A DNA stretch of 64,000 bases. It comes from Shewanella litoralis. Its GTDB lineage: Bacteria; Pseudomonadota; Gammaproteobacteria; Enterobacterales; Shewanellaceae. The stretch lies in assembly GCF_009828585.1 (NCBI RefSeq), contig NZ_WSRZ01000001.1:113382-177381 (forward strand), read 5' to 3'. A program made the translations under genes and the position numbers. Of this stretch, positions 9,978-19,679 are shown in pieces (positions within the stretch are counted from its first letter, which is position 1; each line of letters begins with the position of its first letter). The notes beneath the pieces are model-generated. The model did not search any database. It was not told the DNA's origin and worked only from the letters and a program-made list of their open reading frames with translations.

Positions 9978-12026
9978 TTACAATTTCTCTGTTACAATTT
10001 TAGGCGTAACAAATATCAATAGCTCTTGGCGCTCATTGGAGTCAGATGTGTTTCTAAATAAGAAGCCCACTAACGGAATATCACCTAATATTGGTACTTT
10101 GCTCACGCTACTGATGAGGTTTTGTTGATAAATACCACCCAGTACGATGGTTTCACCATTATTAACGAGTACTTGGGTGCCAATTCGCTGAGTATCAATT
10201 GCTACAGCATCACCTGTACCTGTAGATACGGTTGTACCTTGTGAATCTTGGGTAATTTCAAGATCAAGTATCACACGATCATCTGGAGTAATTTGTGGTG
10301 TCACGCGCAATGATAATACTGCTTTCTTGAAGCTTACGGTTGTTGCACCACTAGAGGCAGATTCAACATACGGAATTTCAACACCTTGCTCAATGTATGC
10401 CGACTTCTGATTCGATGTCGTAATACGAGGGCTGGCAATAATTTCACCTTTGTTTTCTTGCTCTAAGGCGCTCAATTCAAAATCAAGTACCGTACCGTCA
10501 GCCAGTTTCGCAACATGAAAAGCAATGCTCGACGCTGACGTAGCGGCTGAAGGTAAATTGACATTTAAACGGTCATCAATACTTGGAATTACGCCGCCGG
10601 CAATACTTGCTGCGCCCTCAAGTGTACCAGAAGTGCCATCAGAGCCTTGTTGATCGGTTATCCCCCAACGAACCCCTAGGTCTTCACTGACATCATCTTT
10701 AACCGTGACCATTCGCGCTTCAATTAACACTTGCTTAATTGGAATGTCGAGCACTTCGATTAGACGGTGTATATTTTCTAAAATCTCAGTCGTGTCTTTG
10801 ACTAATAATGTATTGGTACGCTCATCAACAGCCACACTACCGCGATTAGACAATAAAGTAGAGTCGGTTGTTTTAAGTAATTCTGCAATATCGATAGCCT
10901 TTGCATAATTAATTTGTAAATACTCTGAATACAGAGGCGCCAACTCTTTTACTTCTTGTTTATTTTTAAGATCATTACTTTCACGGATCGCAAGTTCTTC
11001 ACTTGGCGCGACCATTAAAATATTACCTTCAATGCGCTTATCAAGGCCTTTAGTTTGCAAAATTAAATCTAACGCTTGGTCCCATGGCACATCGTCTAAA
11101 CGTAGCGTTATTTCACCCTCAACCGTATCACTGGTCACGAGGTTAAAGTTGTTATAATCAGCAATAATCTGCAACACGGTTCGCACAGAAATATTTTGGA
11201 AGTTTAATGATAATGACCGTCCATTATATTTTTTAGCTTCCTTGGCAACAGACACCCGTTCAACTTTATCAATGCTGACTTTAAATACATCGCCATCCTG
11301 GCGATAGTTGTAATCATAGTTACCGTTAATATCGACCATCACCCGCGCGGTTAAATCGTCTTTAAAGGTCTCAAAGCTGCTCACCGGCGTCGCGAAATCT
11401 TGTACATCCATGACATACAGTAAATCATTACCAATATCAGTATTGTATAGCTTAATTTCGAGTTTAGATCCGACTTGCTCAACATTGGCGGCAACAGAGC
11501 GATTGCTTAAATTAAATAATATTTCTCCGCCACCGGTTTTATTACGACGAAAATCAATACTTTTAATACCATTCACAAAAGGATTATTGGCTTGATCTGG
11601 ACCCGCAACATCGTCATTAATCGTTAATCGATAGCTATTACCTACAATTTTGCCCTGGTAAGGCTTAACTTTATTTAAGGCAACAATAATCTGTAGATCA
11701 CCACCTTGTTGCTGGGCGGTAAGTTTCTCAACACCCACGCTATCAACAGGAATAACACCTTTATTTAAAGTAGATATCGTGTCTGCAAAGTTAAGCATAA
11801 TTTCTGCAGGATCAGCTGAAAGATCAACCGTCGGTGATGTGACATCTGACTCAAAGACAAGTTCTAATTCTAATTGGTGATCAACCATAGAATGGTATTT
11901 TACGTCCATAAGACGATTCGCAGCTAATGCATTTGGTACAATACCAATGATTAATGCTGCACCGATAAGCGCTCTACAAAATGATGAGTTTGTTATTGCT
12001 TTTTTCATCGCGGCAGAAGATTCCAT
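9978..12026 (-). CDS. pilQ: PilQ, type IV pilus outer-membrane secretin
   Basis: A 682-residue secretin that forms the outer-membrane channel for type IV pili. It has a signal peptide (cleavage probably after ANALAA, near residue 36), AMIN-type peptidoglycan-binding beta domains (about 40-260), a secretin/TonB N-terminal short domain (about 275-340), N1-type domain and the C-terminal secretin core with the VPILGDIPLVGFLFR signature. The start ATG 12026 has a GAGGG Shine-Dalgarno five bases upstream; the internal ATG at 12008 lacks one. It is last in pilMNOPQ. Confidence 0.95.
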   Translation of the reverse strand: MESSAAMKKAITNSSFCRALIGAALIIGIVPNALAANRLMDVKYHSMVDHQLELELVFESDVTSPTVDLSADPAEIMLNFADTISTLNKGVIPVDSVGVEKLTAQQQGGDLQIIVALNKVKPYQGKIVGNSYRLTINDDVAGPDQANNPFVNGIKSIDFRRNKTGGGEILFNLSNRSVAANVEQVGSKLEIKLYNTDIGNDLLYVMDVQDFATPVSSFETFKDDLTARVMVDINGNYDYNYRQDGDVFKVSIDKVERVSVAKEAKKYNGRSLSLNFQNISVRTVLQIIADYNNFNLVTSDTVEGEITLRLDDVPWDQALDLILQTKGLDKRIEGNILMVAPSEELAIRESNDLKNKQEVKELAPLYSEYLQINYAKAIDIAELLKTTDSTLLSNRGSVAVDERTNTLLVKDTTEILENIHRLIEVLDIPIKQVLIEARMVTVKDDVSEDLGVRWGITDQQGSDGTSGTLEGAASIAGGVIPSIDDRLNVNLPSAATSASSIAFHVAKLADGTVLDFELSALEQENKGEIIASPRITTSNQKSAYIEQGVEIPYVESASSGATTVSFKKAVLSLRVTPQITPDDRVILDLEITQDSQGTTVSTGTGDAVAIDTQRIGTQVLVNNGETIVLGGIYQQNLISSVSKVPILGDIPLVGFLFRNTSDSNERQELLIFVTPKIVTEKL

Positions 12027-12047
12027 TATTCCCTCATCCTTCGCACG

Positions 12048-12566
12048 TTATTTTCCTGAAAGTTCTAAGTTACTGGATCTTTCTGCCCAGCAACCTGAAC
12101 CATCAGGGATTAATTCTATAATTTCGATAAATTGCGGAGTTACTTTAGCAATTCGGCCATGATAAAGCCCTAAATATTCGCCTACACCTAAACGATAAAC
12201 ATTGGCATCTGTCGATTCAACTAACGCCCATATTGTACCGTCTTCACTCAGTGTTCCGCGCATTCTTAAATTGTCGAGAGCGTAGGTTTCTAACCGCCCT
12301 TTTCGACGCTTTAAGTCAGGTTGTAAACAGTCTTTAGACGTATCGATAACTTCTTCTGTTAATTCCCTTGAAGGCGGAACAAAAGGGCTACGCATAAGTT
12401 CTGCTTGATATGCAAAATGTTCAAATTTTGGCGTCTCTTTTAAAGGCGGAATACGTGCGACATGTTGCGCCTTAGTAGTAGTAACAAATAGCTCTAAATC
12501 ACTACGATCGCCAATACAACCTGTTAATAAAAACATCATCAACACCAAAAGAGGTAATAATTTCAT
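12048..12566 (-). CDS. pilP: PilP, type IV pilus inner-membrane lipoprotein
   Basis: A 172-residue lipoprotein with lipobox LTGC (cysteine 17). PilP links the PilN/PilO inner-membrane complex to the secretin PilQ. The C-terminal beta domain (about residues 85-170, containing LRMRGTL and YLGLYHGRIAKV) is the HR domain that contacts PilQ. It directly precedes pilQ and its start shares a base with the pilO stop. Confidence 0.93.
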   Translation of the reverse strand: MKLLPLLVLMMFLLTGCIGDRSDLELFVTTTKAQHVARIPPLKETPKFEHFAYQAELMRSPFVPPSRELTEEVIDTSKDCLQPDLKRRKGRLETYALDNLRMRGTLSEDGTIWALVESTDANVYRLGVGEYLGLYHGRIAKVTPQFIEIIELIPDGSGCWAERSSNLELSGK

Positions 12567-13180
12567 TATTTGCTCCCCTTATTGGCTGGTGTTAATTCAG
12601 CACCTTCTTTAAAGCGATAAGTTTTAGCCAGGATATCCATGGATAATTCGCCAGCGTCGTTTCGTTTAATGACAAAGTCATGCAAACTCACAATACGAGG
12701 TAACTTAGCCACGCCGCTGACCATATTGCCAATTTCGTGATAGTCGCCTTCTACAGCCATTTTAATTGGGAACTCAATATAAAAATCACGTTCGATTTCT
12801 GCATCCCAATCGAGGCTATTTATGCGTAAACCAGCATCTGTCGCCACAAATGTTAAGTCATCAAGTAGACCTGGCATTTCGTTTTCAGAAGGCAGCATTT
12901 TTAATAATTCTGCAAACTGGGCTTCCATTACCACAAGCTGTTCACGATATAGTTTAAGATTAGCGGCTAAACGATATTTAGTTTCGAAATCCTCACGCAA
13001 TTGAATTTCTTTCGCCTGTTCCGCTTCCATAATATCAATTGAGTCGGCAATAAATAAATAATAACTGCCGCCAATGACACAAAGCGATAAAAAGGCAGCA
13101 AACACGACTTTAACTAATTTAGGCCAACCACCAATGTTCTCAAAATCGATATCATTAAATTGATCTAGGTCGAGATTCAT
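12566..13180 (-). CDS. pilO: PilO, type IV pilus assembly protein
   Basis: A 204-residue bitopic protein with one N-terminal transmembrane helix (about residues 24-46), a coiled coil (about 50-95) and a C-terminal ferredoxin-like domain. It forms heterodimers with PilN in the inner-membrane alignment complex. Its start overlaps the pilN stop by four bases. Confidence 0.93.
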   Translation of the reverse strand: MNLDLDQFNDIDFENIGGWPKLVKVVFAAFLSLCVIGGSYYLFIADSIDIMEAEQAKEIQLREDFETKYRLAANLKLYREQLVVMEAQFAELLKMLPSENEMPGLLDDLTFVATDAGLRINSLDWDAEIERDFYIEFPIKMAVEGDYHEIGNMVSGVAKLPRIVSLHDFVIKRNDAGELSMDILAKTYRFKEGAELTPANKGSK

Positions 13181-13761
13181 TTTCTCGCTCCTTGGCTGGT
13201 ATCGACAGCAGTTGACTGAGAATCATCACGGATAGTGACCCGCAACTTAAAGCTTTGTAACTGCCTTAATTCCTCGTTTTGTGTCACGATGGATTGCATA
13301 TTCGGATCGTTTAGATAAGAAGATGTTTTCACTTTCCTCATCATATTGGCCACGTTATTGTTTGACTCACTGCGCCCTTCTATCCACAAGATACTGCCTT
13401 TCTTTTCAATGCTAGAAAGATAAATACCCGGTGGCACAATACGAACGAGTTCATCTAAAACATGAGTGGGTAAATTACGCGATTGTTGTAAATTAAGAAT
13501 AATTTCAGTGCGACGTTCAATATCTTGCTTACGTTCAGTGATTTTTCTAATTTCAGCAATTTGGGTATCTAGTAAAGCAATTTCAGATTGCAAATAAGCA
13601 TTACGCTGACGTTGATCATCGGTCACGACTTCTAAAAAGCTTAGAAATAAATACACCAATAGTGATGTCACTAAAAAAACTAGCGCCAGTACACCAATAT
13701 AATCACGCTTTTGCTTTTCTCTGGCTTCTTCACGCCAAGGTAATAGGTTTATGTTCGCCAT
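13177..13761 (-). CDS. pilN: PilN, type IV pilus assembly protein
   Basis: A 194-residue bitopic protein. The cytoplasmic INLLPWREE motif at residues 3-11 is the conserved PilM-binding peptide of PilN. A transmembrane helix (about 22-44), a coiled coil and a ferredoxin-like domain follow. I choose ATG 13761, which has AAGGAG nine bases upstream; the longer frame to 13791 lies within pilM. It overlaps the pilM stop by 13 bases. Confidence 0.94.
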   Translation of the reverse strand: MANINLLPWREEAREKQKRDYIGVLALVFLVTSLLVYLFLSFLEVVTDDQRQRNAYLQSEIALLDTQIAEIRKITERKQDIERRTEIILNLQQSRNLPTHVLDELVRIVPPGIYLSSIEKKGSILWIEGRSESNNNVANMMRKVKTSSYLNDPNMQSIVTQNEELRQLQSFKLRVTIRDDSQSTAVDTSQGARK

Positions 13762-14828
13762 TGAGCATAACTCCTTAGCGCAAGACCACATGCCACCATA
13801 TACTTACTCATAGTAGGTTGAAGTTGGCTTTTCATGACATCGTCTGCGTGTAAACAGCCTTGAAAAGGGTCGGCAACGATGGTGAGAGCACCTAATTCAT
13901 TTGTCAGTAGCTCCGCCATTCCTTCGAGCCTTGCTGTACCACCACATAACACAATGTAGTCGACTTTTTCACGACCACTGGCAGTGCAATAAATTTGAAG
14001 GGTGCGCTTTATTTGTTGTAATAATTGGGTTTGGAAAGGTGATAACACTTCAAACATATAATTTCGAGGTAGCTGCCCGGTCACTTTTGCGCGTTCGGCT
14101 TCATCGTGTGGCATGCCATAAAACGACAAAATAGATTGGGTAAACAATTCGCCACCAAAGGCTTGCTCACGAATAAACGTGGTTTCACCCTTTTCAACAA
14201 CTGAGAAGGTTGTCATATTGGCGCCAATATCTACCATGGCAATAGACTTTTGTTTTGCACCTTCAGGCAATTGACCATAAATTAATTCAGCAGAGCGACC
14301 TAATGCATATGCCTCAACATCGACAACTTTAACATCCAGTTCAACAGCATCTAATGCGTCTACGCGGGAATCAATGTTTTCACTTCGACATGCACTTAGC
14401 AGTACGTCGACTTTTGTCGGGTCGGTGACGTTGGGGCTCAGTCGTTCAAAATCAATGCTAACTTCATCAAGCGAGTAAGGAATCAAGTTATCAGCTTCAA
14501 TTTCAATCTGAGCTTCCATCTCCTCTTCGTTGAGCGCTGCGTCCATATAGATGACTTTTGTCATCACAGCTGAACCAGAAACAGCTACCGCCGCAAATTT
14601 CACCGATTTAGGTAAAATACGCTTAACCTGCCGCAGCGACTCCAGTACCGCTTCAGAATCGCGAATATCATGATCGACTACAGCTCCCTTTCTAACAGGA
14701 ACCGACGCATGATTTTGAATTTTATATCCATCCGCAGTCTTGCTCAACAAAATGGCTTTTATTTCATGAGACCCAATATCAATCCCAACCATCTGAGGTG
14801 CTTGACGCTTCCATAGTTTAGAAAGCAT
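13749..14828 (-). CDS. pilM: PilM, actin-like type IV pilus assembly ATPase
   Basis: A 359-residue actin/FtsA-like cytoplasmic protein that binds the PilN N-terminal peptide. The nucleotide-binding VGIDIGSHEIKAI is near residues 14-26, MVDIGANMTTFSV lies mid-protein and VLCGGTARLEGM near the C-terminus. It is the first gene of pilMNOPQ and faces mrcA across a 188-base intergenic region with a large palindrome. E. coli has the HofM homologue in the same place. Confidence 0.94.
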   Translation of the reverse strand: MLSKLWKRQAPQMVGIDIGSHEIKAILLSKTADGYKIQNHASVPVRKGAVVDHDIRDSEAVLESLRQVKRILPKSVKFAAVAVSGSAVMTKVIYMDAALNEEEMEAQIEIEADNLIPYSLDEVSIDFERLSPNVTDPTKVDVLLSACRSENIDSRVDALDAVELDVKVVDVEAYALGRSAELIYGQLPEGAKQKSIAMVDIGANMTTFSVVEKGETTFIREQAFGGELFTQSILSFYGMPHDEAERAKVTGQLPRNYMFEVLSPFQTQLLQQIKRTLQIYCTASGREKVDYIVLCGGTARLEGMAELLTNELGALTIVADPFQGCLHADDVMKSQLQPTMSKYMVACGLALRSYAQWRT

Positions 14829-14890
14829 AGTCCGTCATCACAATTCTATTATTATTTTGTAAGAGATTAGCACATAATCAACTCGTTATA

Positions 14891-14928
14891 AGTATTTGTA
14901 TAAAATGTTTCGACATTTTACAAATACT
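14891..14928. promoter_or_regulatory. imperfect palindrome between pilM and mrcA
   Basis: AGTATTTGTATAAAATG and CATTTTACAAATACT form a 15-bp inverted repeat with a two-base bulge and a six-base centre (TTTCGA). It lies in the only intergenic space between two divergent genes, 63 bases from pilM and 88 from mrcA. It has no T run, so it is more likely an operator or structured 5' leader than a terminator. The protein that binds it, if any, is unknown. Confidence 0.6.
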
Positions 14929-15016
14929 ATTTTAACTAGATCATGTTTTACTTCACCAAAAACACTGTGGCTTATATACTAGCACTACTATTTTTGTTTT
15001 TTCTTGGAATTATCGA

Positions 15017-17611
15017 GTGAAGTGGTTTAAACGTTTATTAATCGCCTTTTTTAGCCTATCACTTTTAGGAGTCGCTGCTATTACTGCAGCCTACTTCTAT
15101 GTGTTGCCCGATTTGCCCGATGTTAATTCATTAAAAACGGTCCAATTACAAACCCCGCTACGGATATACAGCCAGGACGGCAAGCTGATCTCTCAGTTTG
15201 GCGAGAAACGCCGCATACCTGTTGAGTATGATGACGTTCCGGTACAATTAATTAATGCGGTTCTTGATACTGAAGATGCACGTTTCTTTGAACATAAAGG
15301 TATCGATCCAATTGGGATTATCCGCGCGGCAACCATTTTGATTACCACAGGTAAAAAAAGCCAAGGTGCGAGTACCATTACCCAACAGGTTGCCCGAGGT
15401 TTCTTTTTATCAAATGAAAAAACCTACATTCGTAAAGTAAAAGAAATCTTTTTAGCCTTAAAAATTGAAAAAGCTTTATCGAAAAAAGAAATTTTAGCAC
15501 TGTATTTAAACCGTTCATTTTTAGGAAACCGTGCTTATGGCGTAGGAGCTGCGGCACAAGTTTACTACGGTAAAGAACTTAACCAGTTATCGCTACCTGA
15601 AATGGCAATGATTGCCGGCCTTCCTCAGGCGCCATCGGCTGCAAACCCAATACGAAATCCCGAACGCGCTATCGCACGCCGCAATTGGGTACTCAGTCGC
15701 ATGCTTGAGAAACGTAATATTACCCAGGCAGAATATGAAGAAGCCGTAAATAGCCCATCGACTGCTAAGTATCATGGTGCAGAGATCGACTTATACGCGC
15801 CGTACATCTCTGAGATGGCACGAGATTACATGATTCAAAAATACGGAGAAGAAGCGGCTTACACGAACGGTTATAACGTGTATACCACTGTTTCATCTGA
15901 TTTGCAGTTAATGGCACAGGAGTCGTTACGCGATAATGTTTTCGCTTATGACCAACGCCATGGCTATCGTGGTGCGACAGCCGAACTGTGGACTGAGACC
16001 CCATTACAACGCGATGAAATTATTGATACCTTAAAGCGCACTGCATCGATGCAAGGCATTATCCCTGCTGCCGTCATGAATGTCAGCGAGCAACAAGCAC
16101 AGGTATTAGATAGTGATGGCCAGCTCATCACCTTAGAATGGAAAGGCCTAAAATGGGCGCGCAAATTTATTAGCGACAAACGCCAGGGCCTCCCACCAAA
16201 ACAAGCAAGCGACATTTTGACTGCTGGCCAACAAGTGTGGATCCGCAACAACGGCAAACACTGGCAATTATCGCAAATTCCATTGGTGTCTAGCGCGACA
16301 GTCTCGCTCGAGCCGCATAGCGGAGCAATTAAAACACTTGTCGGTGGATTTAGCTTCAGTCAAAGCCAATTCAACCGTGTAACTCAAGCCAAACGTCAAC
16401 TTGGTTCAAACATTAAACCGTTTATTTATGCTGCTGCGCTTGAGAAAGATTACACTTTAGCAACTCTGATTAACAACGCGCCAATTAATAAACCCGATAC
16501 ACGTCAGGGCACTGCTTGGCGCCCTAAAAACTCGCCAGATATTTATGGTGGCCCTACCCGTTTACGCGTTGGGTTAGCGCAATCAATTAACGTGATGTCG
16601 GTTCGCGCTATGCGTCATGCTGGGTTAGATAACACCATTAAAGAGTTAGTTAAATTTGGCTTTGACCCCAATGATTTACCTCGTAATGAATCACTGGCAT
16701 TAGGCTCACCATCAGTCACACCGTTACAAGTGGCCACTGCATTTAACGTCTTTGCAAATGGCGGTTATTTAGTTGAGCCTTACTTTATCGATCATATCAC
16801 TGATGGTTATGACAATATGATTGAGCAAACTATACCTGCTATTGCATGCGATATGCCTCAAGAGACTAGCCAAGCGGCAGTAGAGGTTGATGACCCATTT
16901 GCAGCCATGGCCGATGAGCTATCTCAACCAGAAGTAGAGCAGCCCTTCGCAATCCAAGAGACTGATAAGTTAGAAACACAAACAGCACTTATTAGCGCAG
17001 AAGAAAACATCTGTAGTAACCCTAATGCACGCTTTGCCAAAAAGGTGATTTCAGAACAAACCGCGTTCTTAATTACCGAAGCGCTGAAGAGTGTGATTTG
17101 GGGCGGCGGTGACTGGAGCCATGGTACTGGATGGAACGGCACAGCTTGGCGTGCCGCTAAGTTAATTAAACGTCACGATATCGCGGGCAAAACAGGTACC
17201 ACAAACGAAGCGAGAGACACATGGTTTAGTGGTTTTAATCCAACGTTAACCTCCACGTTTTGGGTTGGGTTTGATGACCACGGTCGCCAATTAGGTCGTT
17301 CAAGCTGGATGGCAAATGGTGAACCAGACCAGATTTCAGGCGGAGAAGCTGGCGCAAAAACGGCAGGTCCGGGCTGGAATGACTTTATGAACAAGGCGCT
17401 TGCTGGCACGCCTGAACACCCCGTTATTCCACCTAAAGGCATTGTGTCTGCACGGATTGACTTAGCAACGGGCAAATTAACTCGCAAAACAGACCATACA
17501 ACCGAGTTTGAATATTTTGCTGAAGGGACGGAGCCCAAAGAATACGTTACTGAAACACAGCAAAGTGGTGATATCTTTATCGACAATGTCGCAGAAGATT
17601 TATTTCAGTAA
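15017..17611 (+). CDS. mrcA: PBP1a, bifunctional peptidoglycan glycosyltransferase/transpeptidase
   Basis: An 864-residue class A penicillin-binding protein. It has an N-terminal membrane anchor (about 8-30), a glycosyltransferase domain with catalytic E86 in TEDARFFEHKG and the GASTITQQ motif, an OB-like linker, and a transpeptidase domain with SNIK (464-467), the SIN triad near 527 and KTG (725-727). An acidic, Gln/Glu-rich insert lies at about 610-665, between SXN and KTG. It starts with GTG at 15017. LpoA, its activator, is encoded at the start of the window. It is divergent from pilM, as in E. coli. Confidence 0.96.
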   Translation: MKWFKRLLIAFFSLSLLGVAAITAAYFYVLPDLPDVNSLKTVQLQTPLRIYSQDGKLISQFGEKRRIPVEYDDVPVQLINAVLDTEDARFFEHKGIDPIGIIRAATILITTGKKSQGASTITQQVARGFFLSNEKTYIRKVKEIFLALKIEKALSKKEILALYLNRSFLGNRAYGVGAAAQVYYGKELNQLSLPEMAMIAGLPQAPSAANPIRNPERAIARRNWVLSRMLEKRNITQAEYEEAVNSPSTAKYHGAEIDLYAPYISEMARDYMIQKYGEEAAYTNGYNVYTTVSSDLQLMAQESLRDNVFAYDQRHGYRGATAELWTETPLQRDEIIDTLKRTASMQGIIPAAVMNVSEQQAQVLDSDGQLITLEWKGLKWARKFISDKRQGLPPKQASDILTAGQQVWIRNNGKHWQLSQIPLVSSATVSLEPHSGAIKTLVGGFSFSQSQFNRVTQAKRQLGSNIKPFIYAAALEKDYTLATLINNAPINKPDTRQGTAWRPKNSPDIYGGPTRLRVGLAQSINVMSVRAMRHAGLDNTIKELVKFGFDPNDLPRNESLALGSPSVTPLQVATAFNVFANGGYLVEPYFIDHITDGYDNMIEQTIPAIACDMPQETSQAAVEVDDPFAAMADELSQPEVEQPFAIQETDKLETQTALISAEENICSNPNARFAKKVISEQTAFLITEALKSVIWGGGDWSHGTGWNGTAWRAAKLIKRHDIAGKTGTTNEARDTWFSGFNPTLTSTFWVGFDDHGRQLGRSSWMANGEPDQISGGEAGAKTAGPGWNDFMNKALAGTPEHPVIPPKGIVSARIDLATGKLTRKTDHTTEFEYFAEGTEPKEYVTETQQSGDIFIDNVAEDLFQ

Positions 17612-17632
17612 GCCATGTAAAGTACGTTAATA

Positions 17633-17661
17633 AAAAAGCCATTCACTCGAATGGCTTTTTT
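17633..17661. terminator. bidirectional terminator between mrcA and the YjjG-like gene
   Basis: AAAAAGCCATTC-ACTC-GAATGGCTTTTT, with a T run on the plus strand and A residues that become a T run on the minus strand, lies between convergent stops. Confidence 0.9.
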
Positions 17662-17666
17662 ATTTC

Positions 17667-18359
17667 TTAATTTGAATGCAGTAACTGGTGTAACTCAGTT
17701 AAATTACTGACTTGGTAACTAGGCGCGATATCATCACTTACCACAGCACCATGATGATTTAACCAACAGGTATCAATACCGGCATTAATACCGCCTAAAA
17801 TGTCAGAATGCAGGTTATCGCCAACCATTAATACCTGGTGCTTATCTGGATCGCCCATTAGGCTAAAAGCATGATTAAAAATAGCCACATCGGGTTTTGC
17901 CTTACCAAGCTGCTCTGAAATAACCACAGGGCTAAACGCATCTTGAAATCCAGTGCGGCTTAAGCGAATACTTTGCAATTCAGTAAAGCCATTAGTAATA
18001 ATACCTAAATTGACTTTACCGGTTAATGAATCAACTAACTCGCGCGCGCCAGGTAGCGGCTGACAAATATCAGCCATGGCCGCTAAAAACTGACTATTTA
18101 AATGTTGAGGGGTGACAGATAATTTACTCGCCCACTCATTAAACCGTGTATGTTGTAAATGCGCGGCGGTAATTAATCCGTTTTGATATTCAACCCAAAG
18201 TGGTTTGTTAACTTGCTGGTAAAGCGTAAAATCGTTAGCGCTAAATTCAATATCAAAACGCGAAAACATTAATTTCAATCCTGCAAACGCATCAAAATGA
18301 AATAAGGTTTCATCTGCGTCAAATAAAATCCATTGATACTTATTGAGTAAATTCGCCAT
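17667..18359 (-). CDS. yjjG: YjjG-like pyrimidine 5'-nucleotidase, HAD superfamily
   Basis: A 230-residue HAD hydrolase. Motif I is DADET (residues 14-18), where the Glu-Thr variant is typical of YjjG; motif II ITNG lies near 110, a lysine in GKAKPD near 145, and GDNLHSD near 178. YjjG in E. coli removes phosphate from dUMP, dTMP and damaged pyrimidine nucleotides (house-cleaning). The ATG at 18359 has AAGG nine bases upstream; the in-frame TTG at 18368 is less likely. The exact substrate cannot be told from sequence. Confidence 0.88.
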   Translation of the reverse strand: MANLLNKYQWILFDADETLFHFDAFAGLKLMFSRFDIEFSANDFTLYQQVNKPLWVEYQNGLITAAHLQHTRFNEWASKLSVTPQHLNSQFLAAMADICQPLPGARELVDSLTGKVNLGIITNGFTELQSIRLSRTGFQDAFSPVVISEQLGKAKPDVAIFNHAFSLMGDPDKHQVLMVGDNLHSDILGGINAGIDTCWLNHHGAVVSDDIAPSYQVSNLTELHQLLHSN

Positions 18360-18497
18360 CGATAACAACCTTATTTTTTATGACATTAAATCTAACTTGA
18401 GTTAACTAACCTCAGCTCAGGATAATAACCGGTTATCAAACAGAGCCAATGCTGCCATTTAGAGTTATCTATATCCATTGCTTAAAGCCAGATAAGG

Positions 18498-19565
18498 TTA
18501 ACTAAACAAAGGCATTAATTGCGGCTCTTGTTTAATGAGGCTTTGAAAAATAGTTAACTGGTTTATTGCGCGATCTAGATTATGTTGTGGGTGTTCAATC
18601 GTAAAATAAACATCCCCATTTAAGTAGTCAGTTAAAAACCGCGTACCCAGCATTAATGCCATCACCTTAATACCTAACCATAAGCTTTGCTTTTCTAGCG
18701 GGGTAATAATTGTGTTTAACGCTTTTACATAAGCATTTGCGGCGCTGATAATAATTTCAGGCCGAGCACAAACATGATTCAGCGCGGTTGAGTCTTCGGG
18801 TTCTGGGGAGCAAAATGCCCGCACCATATCACCAAAGTCATACATTAAATAACCAGACATGCAGGTATCTAAGTCAATAATCGCCATGCTCGACATGTCG
18901 CGCTTATCAAAAAGCATGTTATTGATTTTGGTATCATTGTGACATATTCGCTTGGGCAGCGTTGCCTCAAAGTCTGCCAACATTAGCAAAATGTCTTTTT
19001 GCGACAGTACGAAATCAGCCCATGTTTGACACGTTGATAATCTGTTGTGGGTATCACCTGCCACCGCTTGAGTTAATTGAGTGATACGCTGAGGTAGATT
19101 TAAAAAATTAGGGATAACATCAACAATGCTATCGGTAGGCATATCGCTGAGCGCTGATGCAAAATGACCAAAAGCATGAGCTGCCACTTCGGCTTGCTGC
19201 GCATGTGTCACCACTTCGATAGTATGGCTATAGTCTATGTAATCAATCCCACGCCAAAACCCTTGTTGGCCCAAGTCGAGCCCGAGCTCACCAGACTCAG
19301 TCATAACTGGGCTCACGACCTTGAGCAAATACTGATGGCTTTGCCGTTTAGATAATAAATGTTGACTAATTTTAGCAGCGTTATTCACCACAGCATCGGG
19401 CAAGGAAAAGACCGACGTATTGATTTTTTGCAGTACCATTTTACGTGTTGGACCCACCACTAAAAATGTGTGGTTGATATGGCCATTACCAAGACGACTA
19501 ATGCTTGTATTAGCCGTCTCAATACCAAACTGAGGCAGCACAACCTGCCTAATAAGCTCAATCAA
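18498..19565 (-). CDS. APH-fold phosphotransferase, resembling N-acetylhexosamine kinases
   Basis: A 355-residue kinase of the aminoglycoside phosphotransferase/choline kinase fold. The catalytic loop is HNDTKINN (residues 209-216) and the metal-binding motif DLD is at 231-233, followed by GYLMYDFGDMVR. The N-terminal GNGHINHTF (around 26-34) is the nucleotide-binding loop. The overall pattern resembles NahK-type N-acetylhexosamine 1-kinases, but no sugar pathway genes lie nearby, so the substrate is open. It is monocistronic or weakly linked to the YjjG gene (138 bases apart). Confidence 0.75.
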   Translation of the reverse strand: MIELIRQVVLPQFGIETANTSISRLGNGHINHTFLVVGPTRKMVLQKINTSVFSLPDAVVNNAAKISQHLLSKRQSHQYLLKVVSPVMTESGELGLDLGQQGFWRGIDYIDYSHTIEVVTHAQQAEVAAHAFGHFASALSDMPTDSIVDVIPNFLNLPQRITQLTQAVAGDTHNRLSTCQTWADFVLSQKDILLMLADFEATLPKRICHNDTKINNMLFDKRDMSSMAIIDLDTCMSGYLMYDFGDMVRAFCSPEPEDSTALNHVCARPEIIISAANAYVKALNTIITPLEKQSLWLGIKVMALMLGTRFLTDYLNGDVYFTIEHPQHNLDRAINQLTIFQSLIKQEPQLMPLFS

Positions 19566-19679
19566 TTACACACTCCATCTAGTATTGCCGCAGATGAGCA
19601 GCCCAGTATCATGCGCACATACAGAGCGCTTAAAACGGTGGCATCCAACACCGTGCACTACAAACAATAGCGCGACATA

